From: Pythium myriotylum
Lineage: Eukaryota > Oomycota > Peronosporomycetes > Pythiales > Pythiaceae
Reading direction: 5' to 3'
NCBI GenBank assembly: GCA_023091665.1
Contig: JALJCQ010000021.1
Location: forward strand, 186,001 to 250,000
DNA length: 64,000 nucleotides
Position numbers and translations under genes: made by a program. This document shows positions 42,729 through 52,270 of the stretch, one piece after another (the first letter of the stretch is position 1; each line of letters begins with the position of its first letter). The notes below the pieces were generated by a model, which was given only the letters and a program-made list of their open reading frames with translations, did not search any database and was not told the origin of the DNA.

Positions 42729-43828
42729 TGGTCGATCCTCCCACCGATGACGCTCCAGTCATCGGTCGCGCTCGTGAAATCGACGACGACGATGAAGCCG
42801 ACGACGCGCTCGAAGTCGATGATGACGACTTCGACGGCGACGAGAGCGATGGCGCTCTCGTCGAAGAAGAGATGGACATCTCAGCAGCGCGCACGTCGCG
42901 CGCTGCTGCCAAGCAAACAGAGTCAGCAGAGGACTTCTTGCTGAAGCGCCAAGCGGTTGTCCGCTTTGTACAGGATTCGATCGCCCACGCGGTCGATCGA
43001 CAGAAGATGAACGCAGACAAGAATGGAAGAGGAAACACTCTTTCATTTAATGAAGGTGACTTAGTGTTGTTATCAACGACTACACTACCTACACATGCAG
43101 TTACCAACGTCGGTAGCAACAAGTTGCTACCGAAGTTCATCGGTCCGTTCCGCGTGCTCCGCCGCACGGGGCACGCGTATACGCTTGAGCTTCCTCGTAG
43201 GATGCGGACGCATCCTACGTTCTACGTTGGTCGCCTTCGTCCGTACCATCAGTACGACGGCGCTTCCGAGCAATCGGAATCCCCGAGCGCTCGAGAGTCC
43301 CGAGGAGAAGCTTGTACTCCCGGACAAGCGTGTTCAACTCCGCTTGAACACGGTCGTGCGAGCCCCGCAGCGTCGCAAGCTGCGCCTCCAGTCGCAATCG
43401 CTGCGACCGCTCCTCCGCAAGGTCTGCGCGGAGACGCTCCTGCGCAAGCTGGAGCCGAAGATCGTCCGAGTCGTCGCGACGAGCCGAATACGACTCGTCG
43501 CGTTGAAGATACGTCGGCGCGGCCGGTGGATAATGTCTTCCCACCGCCGCCGCCTCCACTGGTTGACTCCAGTGGTGCTGAGCGCTGGATTGTTGAGCGC
43601 CTGCTGAATCATAGGGATCAGCAGGGCGGTAATCAAACGAAGTATCTCGTTCGATGGCGCGGCTATCCGCCATCTGCAGATAGCTGGGAGCCGCGCGAGT
43701 CTCTCCTCGAAGATGTTCCGGGTCTCGTCGCTCAGTACGACGAGATCCACCCGCTGCGTAAGGCGGCGAGGAAGCAGCACGCTCCTCGCTCGCGCAGCGG
43801 CGCTCGTAGATTTGCTCGAGGCCTGTAA
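42728..43828 (+). CDS. Integrase C-terminal part: GPF/Y module and chromodomain
   Basis: 366 aa from an ATG that overlaps the pol stop (TAATG at 42726-42730), frame 2, again -1. The frame is in fact open from 42668, so the coding sense runs in before the ATG. An acidic stretch (DDDDEADDALEVDDDDFDGD) is followed by the GPF/Y-type motif KFIGPFRVLRRTGHAYTLELP at about 43131-43193. A low-complexity linker leads to a C-terminal chromodomain (WIVERLLNHRDQ, YLVRWRGYPPSADSWEPRESL). Chromodomains of such integrases steer insertion to particular chromatin. Either a downstream ORF translated by termination-reinitiation or the rest of pol after a one-base indel. Confidence 0.88.
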   Translation: MVDPPTDDAPVIGRAREIDDDDEADDALEVDDDDFDGDESDGALVEEEMDISAARTSRAAAKQTESAEDFLLKRQAVVRFVQDSIAHAVDRQKMNADKNGRGNTLSFNEGDLVLLSTTTLPTHAVTNVGSNKLLPKFIGPFRVLRRTGHAYTLELPRRMRTHPTFYVGRLRPYHQYDGASEQSESPSARESRGEACTPGQACSTPLEHGRASPAASQAAPPVAIAATAPPQGLRGDAPAQAGAEDRPSRRDEPNTTRRVEDTSARPVDNVFPPPPPPLVDSSGAERWIVERLLNHRDQQGGNQTKYLVRWRGYPPSADSWEPRESLLEDVPGLVAQYDEIHPLRKAARKQHAPRSRSGARRFARGL

Positions 43829-44600
43829 TGGCCTCGAGGAGGTCGGCAGGGATCCGACCTCTCCACCCTTCGCTGAGGTATTCCTCGCGAGTGACGCGAT
43901 CAGCGTCAGGTGGACAGTGTGGGCAGGCTCCTCCCCACACGAAACAAGGCAAGCCATTACGGCGCGAGCGCCGGTGGACGCGCATTCGTCCACCAGTTTC
44001 GGAGAACCCTTCGAACTTCTCTCGTTGCGATTGTTTTGACCTTCCGCGACCTCCCCATCCTCCTTCATCTGCTCGTCCGCCTCGCTGTACGGCGCTGAGT
44101 AGCTATTCGGCGACCGCTCGGACGACGAGCAGCTGAACGACGGCGATTCTTCGTAAGGACCGCGCGCGGCACGGTCCTCCGACTTGGCTTCTTCCTCGCC
44201 GTCGCTCTCGTCGTAATCGACGAGCTCCGACAGCGTCGGCGATCGCTCTGGAGGCGCGGCTCTGCGTGCTGCGACTATCAACATTGCACCGCTCGCCGGC
44301 GCCTTCATCTCTTCGTCGCCGTCGGCCTCGACGTCGCAGCGCATCTCGGCGTCGCCCGACGGGTCTTCAGTCGTCTTGGACGACGGTGGATGACCACCGT
44401 CGTTGTTCGCGGAGTCTTCAAGTGGCTCGGTCGAGGTGGCGCCCTCGCCGGCCGACGAGTTGTCTTCGACCGCTGCGCTAGTGCGCGCAGCGGCATCCTC
44501 GCTCGCCTGAGTCGCACTGCCATTGCAGCGCGGTAGTCGGCGGCGCTGATGGTCTTCTTCGCGTCCATTCTCCGAATGGACCGCGACATTAAAGGCGTTG
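43215..44600 (-). CDS. Antisense ORF(s) inside the Gypsy element
   Basis: Minus-strand frames opposite the chromodomain region and the 3' untranslated part. 43215-43985 codes 256 aa with a Cys/His patch (CFVWGGACPHCPPDADRV), a block EEYLSEGWRGRIPADLLEAI and a coiled coil (LRLQLAQERLRADLAEERSQ). It ends in a basic KRRRTDGT. It is open upstream to about 44097. A second frame (44344 down, open from about 44600) reads SELVDYDESDGEEEAKSEDR, acidic and protein-like, until about 44000. Together they look like one acidic-then-coiled-coil protein broken by a frameshift or intron. A start MDAKKTISAADYRAAM lies near 44571 in a third frame. Function unknown. Confidence 0.5.
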
Positions 44601-44697
44601 ATCGGTGACGATCAACGCCGCGGCTCGCGACTCGCCGTTGGACCAACTGACCAACAAGTGCTCCCTGTCGCAAGTTGTTCAATGCGACTTTCGTCTT

Positions 44698-44710
44698 GAG
44701 GGGAGGGTGA
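44698..44710 (+). other. Polypurine tract
   Basis: GAGGGGAGGGTGA directly before the 3' LTR, the usual plus-strand primer site of LTR elements. Confidence 0.7.
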
Positions 44711-45045
44711 TGTAACGGGGTGTGCCCGTTACATGGTACGGACCCATGTCAATGGTGTCCGATAGGAACATCGTGAACCCATCTGGTTGCGATGTCTCCT
44801 GATTGGATAATATCCCACGATATTATCCCGATTTCCCACCAATCACGCTAGGGTCTTGTGATTGAGTGGATGGCAGAAATCCGAGGGCGGATCTGCGAGG
44901 TTTTATATACAAAGAGTAGGTTTTTCTAGGATTCCTAACCCATAAATTCAGTTTCCCATTTGCCCAACCCAACACAAGTCCTGTGTTGCGCGCTTCTTAC
45001 ACTGCTCCACAGTGTACGTGACGTAACGAGGTCAGCCTCGTTACA
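44711..45045 (+). repeat. 3' LTR
   Basis: 335 bp, one base different from the 5' LTR. It is followed by CCTGGTAGCACT, the same 12 bases that follow the 5' LTR. Confidence 0.93.
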
Positions 45046-45254
45046 CCTGGTAGCACTCAAAGCACTGTGGCTTTTCACACAGTGCAGGGACTCTCGAAAG
45101 AAGCTCGATTGTAAAACCATGCAAAAACCTTTTGAAGAACTCAGAGTACCATTTTACTGTCTATCGGCCATCATCGGCGCAACGACAAAACAGGCAAGGG
45201 AGGCCTCCATCGTCTGGACATCAGGCATCGAGTACCATACCCCAACTACCTCCC
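45046..45254. other. Short flank between two retroelements
   Basis: Apart from the 12-bp PBS-like start and a small inverted repeat (GCACTGTG...CACAGTGC near 45061-45084), nothing is recognised. Confidence 0.35.
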
Positions 45255-45452
45255 TATGGTATCCAGAAGGCAAATTGCAAAGTGAGATTCAAAGGTTAGT
45301 GATAATTCTACTTGCTGTTGCTGCGGAGTGTGTATATGAAGTGAGTTGCCTTGTGGAGGCGGCCCCATGATGCAATGTTGAGTCGTGGCCAGTATCGAGG
45401 CTGATGATGGTGGCAGTGTGGTGTAGTGATGAGTCGAGGCTGACGTCTACGT
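45255..45452 (+). repeat. Inverted repeat arm (left) of a rearranged retroelement
   Basis: 198 bp that match 48457-48654 in reverse complement with scattered differences. In the right-hand copy the same sequence lies just upstream of a gag fragment, so it looks like retroelement leader sequence. Confidence 0.8.
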
Positions 45453-45636
45453 CTTCAAGCCGCTGAAGATTCATGGGAGCCACTCTGTGATATCTACGTC
45501 GATGTCCTAGCCTTTGGGAGTGACTACATCGCCTCTCGAGATGCCTTCGGCCTCGAAGCCGCCGTTGCTGACTTGTAAAAAACATGGAGGTCTACAAGCA
45601 TGGCTACCTCCGGTGTTCTCGGTGAGTAATAGCCTT

Positions 45637-45781
45637 TGGGAGGGCAATGTGGTGTGGACAGCCTTGTCACAACGTCTCATACCAAGTCGATCACTCTCCA
45701 TCAACACAGTATCATCAGCATCAGCTCAACAGCAACCAACAGCAACCAACCGCAAACCTTCATAGCATTCTCTCGATGCTG
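45637..45781 (+). repeat. Direct repeat, probable LTR remnant (left)
   Basis: Starts TGGGAGGGCAATGTGGTGTG and matches 48266-48447 in the same orientation with gaps. Around 45746-45802 the sequence folds back on itself (AACCGCAAACCTTCATAGCA against its near complement), marking an inversion junction. Confidence 0.65.
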
Positions 45782-45843
45782 TGAAGGTTTGGTTGCGGTT
45801 GGTGGTCTTCAGCGGCTTGAAGACCACGCCACGAGACGAGTAG

Positions 45844-48178
45844 CTACCACTGGCGTGTGAGATTGCTACGGCGATGATCCAAGATCGCACGCACCGCCAT
45901 AGGACCACCCTGAGCTGCAATATGCTGGCGGATGTGCTGGCGGATTTCGTCTAAGACATCCAGACTTGCGTCAGCATAGTGCTCGAGGCGGATTGCGTGG
46001 ACCTCGTGTTTGGCATGCGTGAGTAAGTGTTGGACGATAAACGAGAACTCAAGTGTCTCGACAACGCGAAAGGGCCCCAACCCAACGGACCATCAAATTG
46101 TTGCCATCAAGACGATTGTGAACACGAGACCAGAGAACGTAGTCACCGACATGAAAGTTGCTATCGGTCCCATGGCGCTTCATCGTCATTTGCTTGAGGC
46201 GACGTCGTTCCTTCAGTTCCACCACATCCTTGTGCAGATCATGCAGGCTCGAGCGAAGCTGACCCAAAGCATCCTCAACCGGAGCTACAGAGAGGTCGGT
46301 CAACCTGAACTTTCCACGAGAGTCATACGGGCTAAGGATCGCGTCGAGAACCGTCGGTGCGGGCAACCCTGTGAAGAGTTCGACTGGTGCTATGTGAGCT
46401 AGGCTGGCGACGGGTGCATGGTTGATGTTTGCTTGTACCAATGGCAGGATATATTACCAAATCTTTGTGTCTAGCTTTGCTTCAAGGAGGAGAACACGCA
46501 CCACTTGTAGTAGATCACGGTTGAGGCACTCGACCGTACCATTCAACGAAGGAGAATACACAGGGGTGAAAGCTTGGACACCCTTGAGACGCTCGGACAA
46601 CTCGGCCATCAACGAGTTTTTGAAATGGCTCCCTTGGTCAGATTGCCATTGTTCAGGTGCGCCATACCGTTTGTACTAGTTTAAGACAGCTTCAGCTGCC
46701 GTTTCACTTGTGGGTGAGCACACGCCACGAGTTCGCAGAAGTGGGTGAGTTCGTCTTTCAGGACGAGGACATACTTGCTGTCACCGTAGGCTGGGCCCAT
46801 GTACCTCGTTCCTCGTCGTGGCTGTCGAGTTCTCACTCCATGGACGTTGCACCAATTTTCCACCTTTGACGTGCTTGCACAACAGACATTTGCCGATGAA
46901 TGTGTGCTCAGGTGAAGTAACTCGGTCAACATGGTAGTGCTGGGATAATTGGTGAACCATGACATCTTCTCCACGGTGTCCTTGGATGCCACAGTGAGCT
47001 ATAATCAAAATGCCTTGGAACAGGTCCTTGTCTGTCGTTGGAATCCACAACTTTCCTTCCACCATGATCCGACCACCATCATCTTCATAGTCGATGCCAC
47101 TGAGCTCGGCATGATGCTGTTGCTGTGATGCGAGAATGGTAGTTTCCGTTGGCAAGTCAAAAGCACCATCCTGCAGTGGTCTCAACACCGACACGTTACC
47201 GCGGGCTTGAGTTCGCGCCACCTTGACACCCACAGGAGTCTCGTGCTGTGCACGTTGACCCCGATGTGACACCACATCCGGCCATAGATTGTCGCTTCCT
47301 CTGATGTGTTCAATCTCGTACTGCAACCCCACTAACTTGAACGACCACCGTTGGAGTTTACCTCGCACGTGCTGCTTCGTCTCCATGGTTGGGTCGAACA
47401 CTTTGATCAAATTGGCGTGGTTGCAATACATTCTGAAGCCAGTTGGTCATTGCAGCAAGTACTCGAGATCTCCACATGCCTTCACAATAGGGTAGGCTTC
47501 TTTCTCAATCACCGACCAATTCGCTTGAGGGCCACGAAAACATCCACCTTTCCACGTCAGCAGTTCATGGTTTTGTTCTGTCACTGCCTTGGTGGGATCC
47601 CACTCGTTCACTTGAGTAGCAATCGCCGCCTACCCCAGATCAGACGCATCTGTAAACAGACACACTTGCGCGTCGGCACGTGGGAATGACAAAAGGTTTG
47701 GACTAGCCAGCACGGTCTTCGCAGTCTCATACGCCGCGATCTCATCATCGTTCCACTCCAGAGGCACCTGCTTGGCGTCACGAGCCCTTTTGCTGCGATT
47801 GTGAAGTGCAGTGTCCAGCTTATTTTGCAATGGCTCTAACACGCGAGCGTAGTCGACAATAGACTCAAGCATCCACCCAGCAGCACACAGGAAATATTGT
47901 AGTTCACCGGCGTTGGTAGTTAGCGGCAGTGTTGTCAGTGCCTGGACACGATCTGGATCTTGTGCCGTTCCATTACCGTCGATCACGCGTCCACACCAAG
48001 TCACCGTCTTCGCGTACACCGTACACTTGGTTACACTTGGTTGCACTGAGCTCGAGGTTGTGTCACCTGAGCTTCGTGAAGAATGCATGCAGTTTGTCAA
48101 GGTACGTCTCGTCATCTTAGGCGTATACAACAACGTCATCGATCCAGATGATAACACTCTTGTACAGTTGGTCTGCAA
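45844..48178 (-). pseudogene. Decayed Gypsy pol (RT, RNase H, integrase)
   Basis: Read on the minus strand, 48178-47630 gives the end of RT (WCGRVIDGNGTAQDPDRVQAL) and the first RNase H box FTDASDLG, then a TAG at 47628-47630. The same frame goes on with AAIATQVNEWD and, after a second stop (TGA near 47444), with 47431-46781 (integrase zinc region CLLCKHVKGGK). Further pieces in other frames are 46992-46681 and 46441-46049 (integrase C-terminal, HVGDYVLWSRVH), and 46080-45844 (MGPFRVVETLEF, a GPF/Y module). No gag, protease or RT active site remain on this strand. At least two stops and several frameshifts make it a relic, unrelated in detail to the intact element beside it. Confidence 0.8.
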
Positions 48179-48265
48179 GTACTCGCCTATCGTGGATTCC
48201 AGTCTTGCAAGCTTGCGGAGGCGGGCAGCTTGGAGTCCCGCCGACCCTCCTCTGTGGGCTGTTTG

Positions 48266-48447
48266 GAGGGCAATGTGGTGTGGACAGCCTTGTCACAACG
48301 TCTCATACCAAGGCAATCGCTCTCCATCATCATCAATCAACCAGCAGCATCATCAGCATCTATCAACCAACAGCATCAACACAGCATCATCAGCATCAGC
48401 TCAACAGCAATAAACCGCAACCAAACCTTCACAGCATTCTCTCGCTG
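48266..48447 (+). repeat. Direct repeat, probable LTR remnant (right)
   Basis: Second copy of the 45637-45781 sequence (GGAGGGCAATGTGGTGTGG), longer because of CATCATCAG-type expansions. Confidence 0.6.
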
Positions 48448-48456
48448 CCGTCATCA

Positions 48457-48654
48457 ACGTAGACATCAGCCTCAACTCATCACTACACCACACTGCCACC
48501 ATCATCAGCCTCGATACTGGCCACGACTCAACATTGCATCATGGGGCCGCCTCCACAAGGTAACCCAGTTCATATACACAATCCGCAGCAACAGCAAGTA
48601 GAATTATCACTAACCTTTGAATCTCACTTTGCAATTTGCCTTCTGGATACCATA
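48457..48654 (-). repeat. Inverted repeat arm (right)
   Basis: Reverse complement of 45255-45452. It lies 77 bp before the gag fragment. Confidence 0.8.
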
Positions 48655-48731
48655 AAGAATTCTTTGGCTAACCCAGACAAGCACAAGCACAGGCATTAGC
48701 CAACCAAGCAAGTCAACCGCAAGCACGAACC

Positions 48732-49154
48732 ATGCCAGTCTCTCGTGTAGACCATGAGGGTGACGTGGACATGAATCCCCCTCCCGTCTATGAGATTATC
48801 AAGGCCCCACGTCTCACGTCTTGGGACCAGGCTACGCTCGTGAAGCGGAGTCGAGACCGCAGACAGTATGAGAAGCGTATTGAAGAACGATGTGCCACTA
48901 CTCGAGACCTCGTGCACGTTGTCATGGCAAGTGTGCGCTCATCAATCGAGCCACGTCTACTGGAACACGCCTTTACATACAAGCGTGTAAACTTGCTCAT
49001 CGTTTCGGCGTCTCAACCTGGATCCACCACACAAGGAACCATAAGAAGGTGGCACGGAAAATGGCCATGCACGGTACCCTGCCGAGTGCAGTGCCCTCCA
49101 TCGACCACCCTAATTACCAAGCCAGGGAAGTGGCTTGTCGAATCGGCTTCATAA
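48732..49154 (+). pseudogene. Gag fragment of a second Gypsy-type element
   Basis: 140 aa from an ATG, with a block resembling oomycete Gypsy gag N-termini (APRLTSWDQATLVKRSRDR, IEERCATTRDLVHVV). The capsid core, zinc knuckle and pol do not follow on this strand; coding sense fades near 49000. Since the pol relic next to it is on the other strand, an inversion has probably split one element, or two copies are joined. Confidence 0.5.
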
Positions 49155-50552
49155 CGACCTGAATCCGTGGTGGCCTTCACAAGGCTCTCCAGTTGACACC
49201 TAGAAGGCCTACATGTACAAGCCTCCAAGCTATTAGGATTCACTAATGCCGTGCGTTGCCCGGGAAGCCCAGGATATTCACACACGGAGCAATTTTATCC
49301 GAAACGAATGAGTACCTCAGGTTGGCGGCGCCAATAGTTGCGACGCTGCTCCGTCATCTTCGTGTTAATGCTCAGCGTGCTCATGAACCAGACTAACAGC
49401 TTCGATGTGCCGTCCAGCTGGAGCGACACCTCCGGAGATGACACGACGTACGATCTATTCCAGACTACCGGCAGCTTCCTCAGCTCGCGGCTTATCAGAG
49501 TCATCCCCCAACTTCTACAATCACGAGACATCGATCACAGGAATACTAGCCACGCTCCGCTTGCAGTCGATTAAGGACGGCATCAAATTATACGAACTTC
49601 GGACAGCGAACTTGCAGCCTGTACGCGCGGTGTCACGAACGCTTCGTCTCCCAGCATGGTACCGGATGTTGTCGCCTTCGTAGCAAAGACGGGCTTGAGA
49701 GTAAGGAAAGAAATGGTGATGAGGACGAAGTTGAAGTCTTTTGAGCGAGAGTAGTGTATTTGTCGCTGCAATCCCAGTTACCGTGGGTCAATTTGGCTAG
49801 GGGTGAGTCGGAGACGACGAGTTCGGGCAGGTGTGAGTAGCAGAGCCAGTCTTCGTGGTTATGCGCATGACTGGTAGTTCCTGTGTCCGCCGTGTTGTTC
49901 ACCAGGGCGTCCGCCATGGTGATTAAGTATGGTCTCAAAGAATAAAACTGGAGAGAATGTTACACGAATGTCGTTCTTGACCGACTGGGTCAACATTCAC
50001 ATAGAATATTCATTTTCGACATTTATCGTCTATAGCGATGAAAAGACACCAATTTCAAGATATAATTTGCATATCATACTACTAGAGAGCATCACCGCTG
50101 CGCTAGGCTGCTAACTGGTCGAAGCCCCGCTGCCCACTTCTGCATATTATCCAATGGGAACGTCGTACGTTGAATTCTGTTTATACCGGTACAAAAAATC
50201 GTAAAATCTCATTTATGTGCAGCAAAATTTCATTTCATTTATGCCCAGCAAAATGATCCATTTTCCATTTTCCGTTCTACGCGGTGGGTGGTGACGTTGT
50301 AGCGAGCTCCCACGCGCGAGGCGGCGTGTATGGCAGTCGTTACCCGAAGATGGCGTGGTGGAGGGAAGGGGCCATACTGTAAGTTGGCAAACACGTGAAC
50401 TTTCATTCCAATTCTATAGAAACATACTACAATCTGACTTGACATTCCATCTACGCGCGACCACAGCCGCCACTTTGTTCCACATCAAACACTCCAGCGG
50501 TCAAACGCCGCACTCTACGGCGGACTCACCAGGCAGATCCGCACACCCAGCT
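49155..50552. other. 1.4 kb without a supported gene
   Basis: Short fragments on the minus strand (for example around 49300-49530 and 49640-49940) have a faint retroelement flavour but no motif that can be named. AT-rich from 49930 to 50250. Confidence 0.35.
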
Positions 50553-51248
50553 CTACCCACGGAGCGAGCGCGGTACACCCTTGCTCGGGCATGGCGTCTT
50601 AGGAGCGCCAGGCGTCGTCGACGTTGGCGTAGTGCTCGTGCCTGGCGTGGTCGAGATCGTGGTCGAGCTTGTGCCGGGCGTCGTGTTCACAGACATCGAG
50701 CTGGTTCCCGGCGTCGTGTCCACAGACGTAGAACTCGTACCAGGGGTCGTACTGGTCGTCGTGGAGCCCGTGCCAAGCGTCGTCGACGTGGTAGTGCTAC
50801 TCGTGCCCGGAGTCGTCGATGTCTTCGTCGTCGGCTCCGATGGCGGTGACGACGATGTCGTGGTCGTACTTGTGCCAGGCGTCGTCGACGTCGTCGTCGT
50901 GCTCGTGCCAGGAGTGATTGATGTCGTCGTTGAAGGCTCGATCGGTGTGGTGGTCGTCGTCATCGTCGTCGTGCTCGACCCGGGTGTCGTCGACGAGACA
51001 TTGGACTCTCGTTCGACGAGTTCAACTCGTTTAGTTTCAGCGTCGTCGATGAGTCTGGCTTGATCGGATTTAGCTAGCTGAGCACGAGTCATCGGTGCAG
51101 ACAAGTACGTGTTCATTCTGGAATGAACACGAAATAAAGCAACGTATGCCGACACACTCGACTTTACGCAGCTATGATTGAAGACGACAGTATCACAGGT
51201 CTGGCCTTGAATTTTGCGTATAGTATTCAACACGATTATTTTTGACAT
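50553..51248 (-). CDS. Thr/Ser/Pro repeat (mucin-like) hypothetical protein
   Basis: 231 codons from the ATG at 51248. The first 80 residues are unremarkable, without a clear signal peptide. From about 51010 to 50590 the protein is built of roughly a dozen 10-residue units of the type TSTTPGTSST, that is a 30-bp DNA repeat. Such Thr/Ser/Pro repeats are typical O-glycosylation spacers of oomycete wall or secreted proteins, but the missing signal peptide and lack of a folded domain mean this may be a fragment. The plus strand also has an open frame here (Val/Leu-rich), which is less plausible as protein. It sits between two mobile elements. Confidence 0.35.
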   Translation of the reverse strand: MSKIIVLNTIRKIQGQTCDTVVFNHSCVKSSVSAYVALFRVHSRMNTYLSAPMTRAQLAKSDQARLIDDAETKRVELVERESNVSSTTPGSSTTTMTTTTTPIEPSTTTSITPGTSTTTTSTTPGTSTTTTSSSPPSEPTTKTSTTPGTSSTTTSTTLGTGSTTTSTTPGTSSTSVDTTPGTSSMSVNTTPGTSSTTISTTPGTSTTPTSTTPGAPKTPCPSKGVPRSLRG

Positions 51249-52133
51249 GATGAAGCTGCAAGAATATGAGCATTTTGGCCAAAGGAGGGACAAAGTGAGT
51301 TGTATTCTAGACGTTCAACGGCGAGGGAAGCCTCAACGTTTACGAAATGTAACCTGGTTACATCCCTCCACTTGACGGACACAAACACGTGCAAATCCAC
51401 AGTACGTGTAGTTCTTCAGGTCCGATAAATCATCCTTCCCGGAAGAACAATCGTACCCAACAATAAAATCTTGCACAAACTATTACACGTCTCCCTCTTT
51501 TTGACTCTATCACCGTACTCCACCGTGATCTGACAAAACAATTTCAAGAAATCACCAAAAGCTCTCATGTCTCCCGGATTGCAGGAACGTAACTTGCTTC
51601 TGACCCCTGTCGCTTTGACATCTGTGTCTTTTCTTCTAGGGTCCACAGTCGTGCATAACCGGAGATAGAACCTAGCCCTAGAAACAACCAGTTGACTTGA
51701 ACTCAGTATGGGAGGGATGACCTCCCATAGTGAAACCAAGTTTAAAAATTCTTATCCTGTATTATACAGGATAAGCATTTTGGGGCAGCCTGTATAATAC
51801 AGGAATCCGGGCTCGAAGGATTAATGCTCTTAGACCGGTGAGTTTGCTGAGGAACAACCCACGGTTACTCGTGGTTACACGTCGGTGGCTGGGGTACCCA
51901 GCTTATTACCCAACAGTGAAGGAGGAAACGAAGGTGAAAACGTCCAGAAATTGTAAACTGTGCAAGTGCATACTGACTGTTCGTGTTGGTTGCACAGTTT
52001 TGGGACAATTCGTCGAGAAAATTGATTCTCCGCGGAAACTTCAAGAATTTTGGCGTAGTACCGCCAGTGGGGTCCTTGGCCGTATGCGTAAAAAAAGTCG
52101 CACTTAAGGGCTTAAGTATCGACTTAAGATCAA
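51249..52133. other. Gap with palindromes before the Helitron end
   Basis: No gene supported. It holds two related palindromes (51751-51775 and 51789-51803) and an 11-bp inverted repeat (51955-51965 against 51990-52000). Three CTTAAG hexamers lie within 30 bp next to the Helitron end (52103-52128). Confidence 0.45.
51751..51803. repeat. Pair of palindromes sharing CCTGTA..TACAGG
   Basis: The first is an 11-bp stem CTTATCCTGTA with a TTA loop. The second is CCTGTA-TAA-TACAGG. Both stems share the core CCTGTA/TACAGG and are 13 bp apart. This resembles paired recombinase or transposase sites, but there is no gene beside them. Confidence 0.7.
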
Positions 52134-52144
52134 CTAGGTGGGGG

Positions 52145-52270
52145 GTGCCCGCTCCGCGGGCACTTCAGTTTGCACATGCTGGGTTGGTGGGGATATAACA
52201 TGTTTTGCTATGGGGAAAAGGTGGCGCAGCGCAAGCGCTGCGGCATTTTTCGGGTTGCCTTCGGCAACCC
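52145..52270. repeat. Three perfect GC-rich hairpins at the Helitron 3' end
   Basis: GTGCCCGC-TCC-GCGGGCAC at 52145-52163, CGCAGCGC-AA-GCGCTGCG at 52225-52242, and GGGTTGCC-TTC-GGCAACCC at 52252-52270. All have 8-bp stems and 2-3-base loops and no mismatch. The first is the Helitron terminal hairpin, a rolling-circle termination signal. The other two lie within the 3' region, before the helicase stop. Confidence 0.85.

Larger units (their letters stand above)
37588..45045 (+). mobile_element. Ty3/Gypsy LTR retrotransposon with chromodomain
   Basis: 7458 bp bounded by two 335-bp LTRs that differ at one base. Order inside: primer-binding site, gag, protease, reverse transcriptase, RNase H, integrase, GPF/Y module, chromodomain, antisense ORF, purine tract. 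RT before integrase places it in Ty3/Gypsy, and the chromodomain places it near chromoviruses. The coding parts occupy four successive -1 frames. No target-site duplication is visible: the 5 bases left of the element are GTACC and right of it CCTGG. Confidence 0.95.

Noticed and set aside
42726..42730. TAATG as definite proof of termination-reinitiation in the Gypsy element
   Set aside because: The chromodomain frame is open and protein-like for 60 bases before the ATG, so a one-base indel or frameshift explains it at least as well.
50581..51063. Plus-strand 160-codon Val/Leu/Pro repeat frame
   Set aside because: Complement of the Thr/Ser/Pro repeat; a valine-rich repeat of this type is less plausible as a protein than the minus-strand reading.
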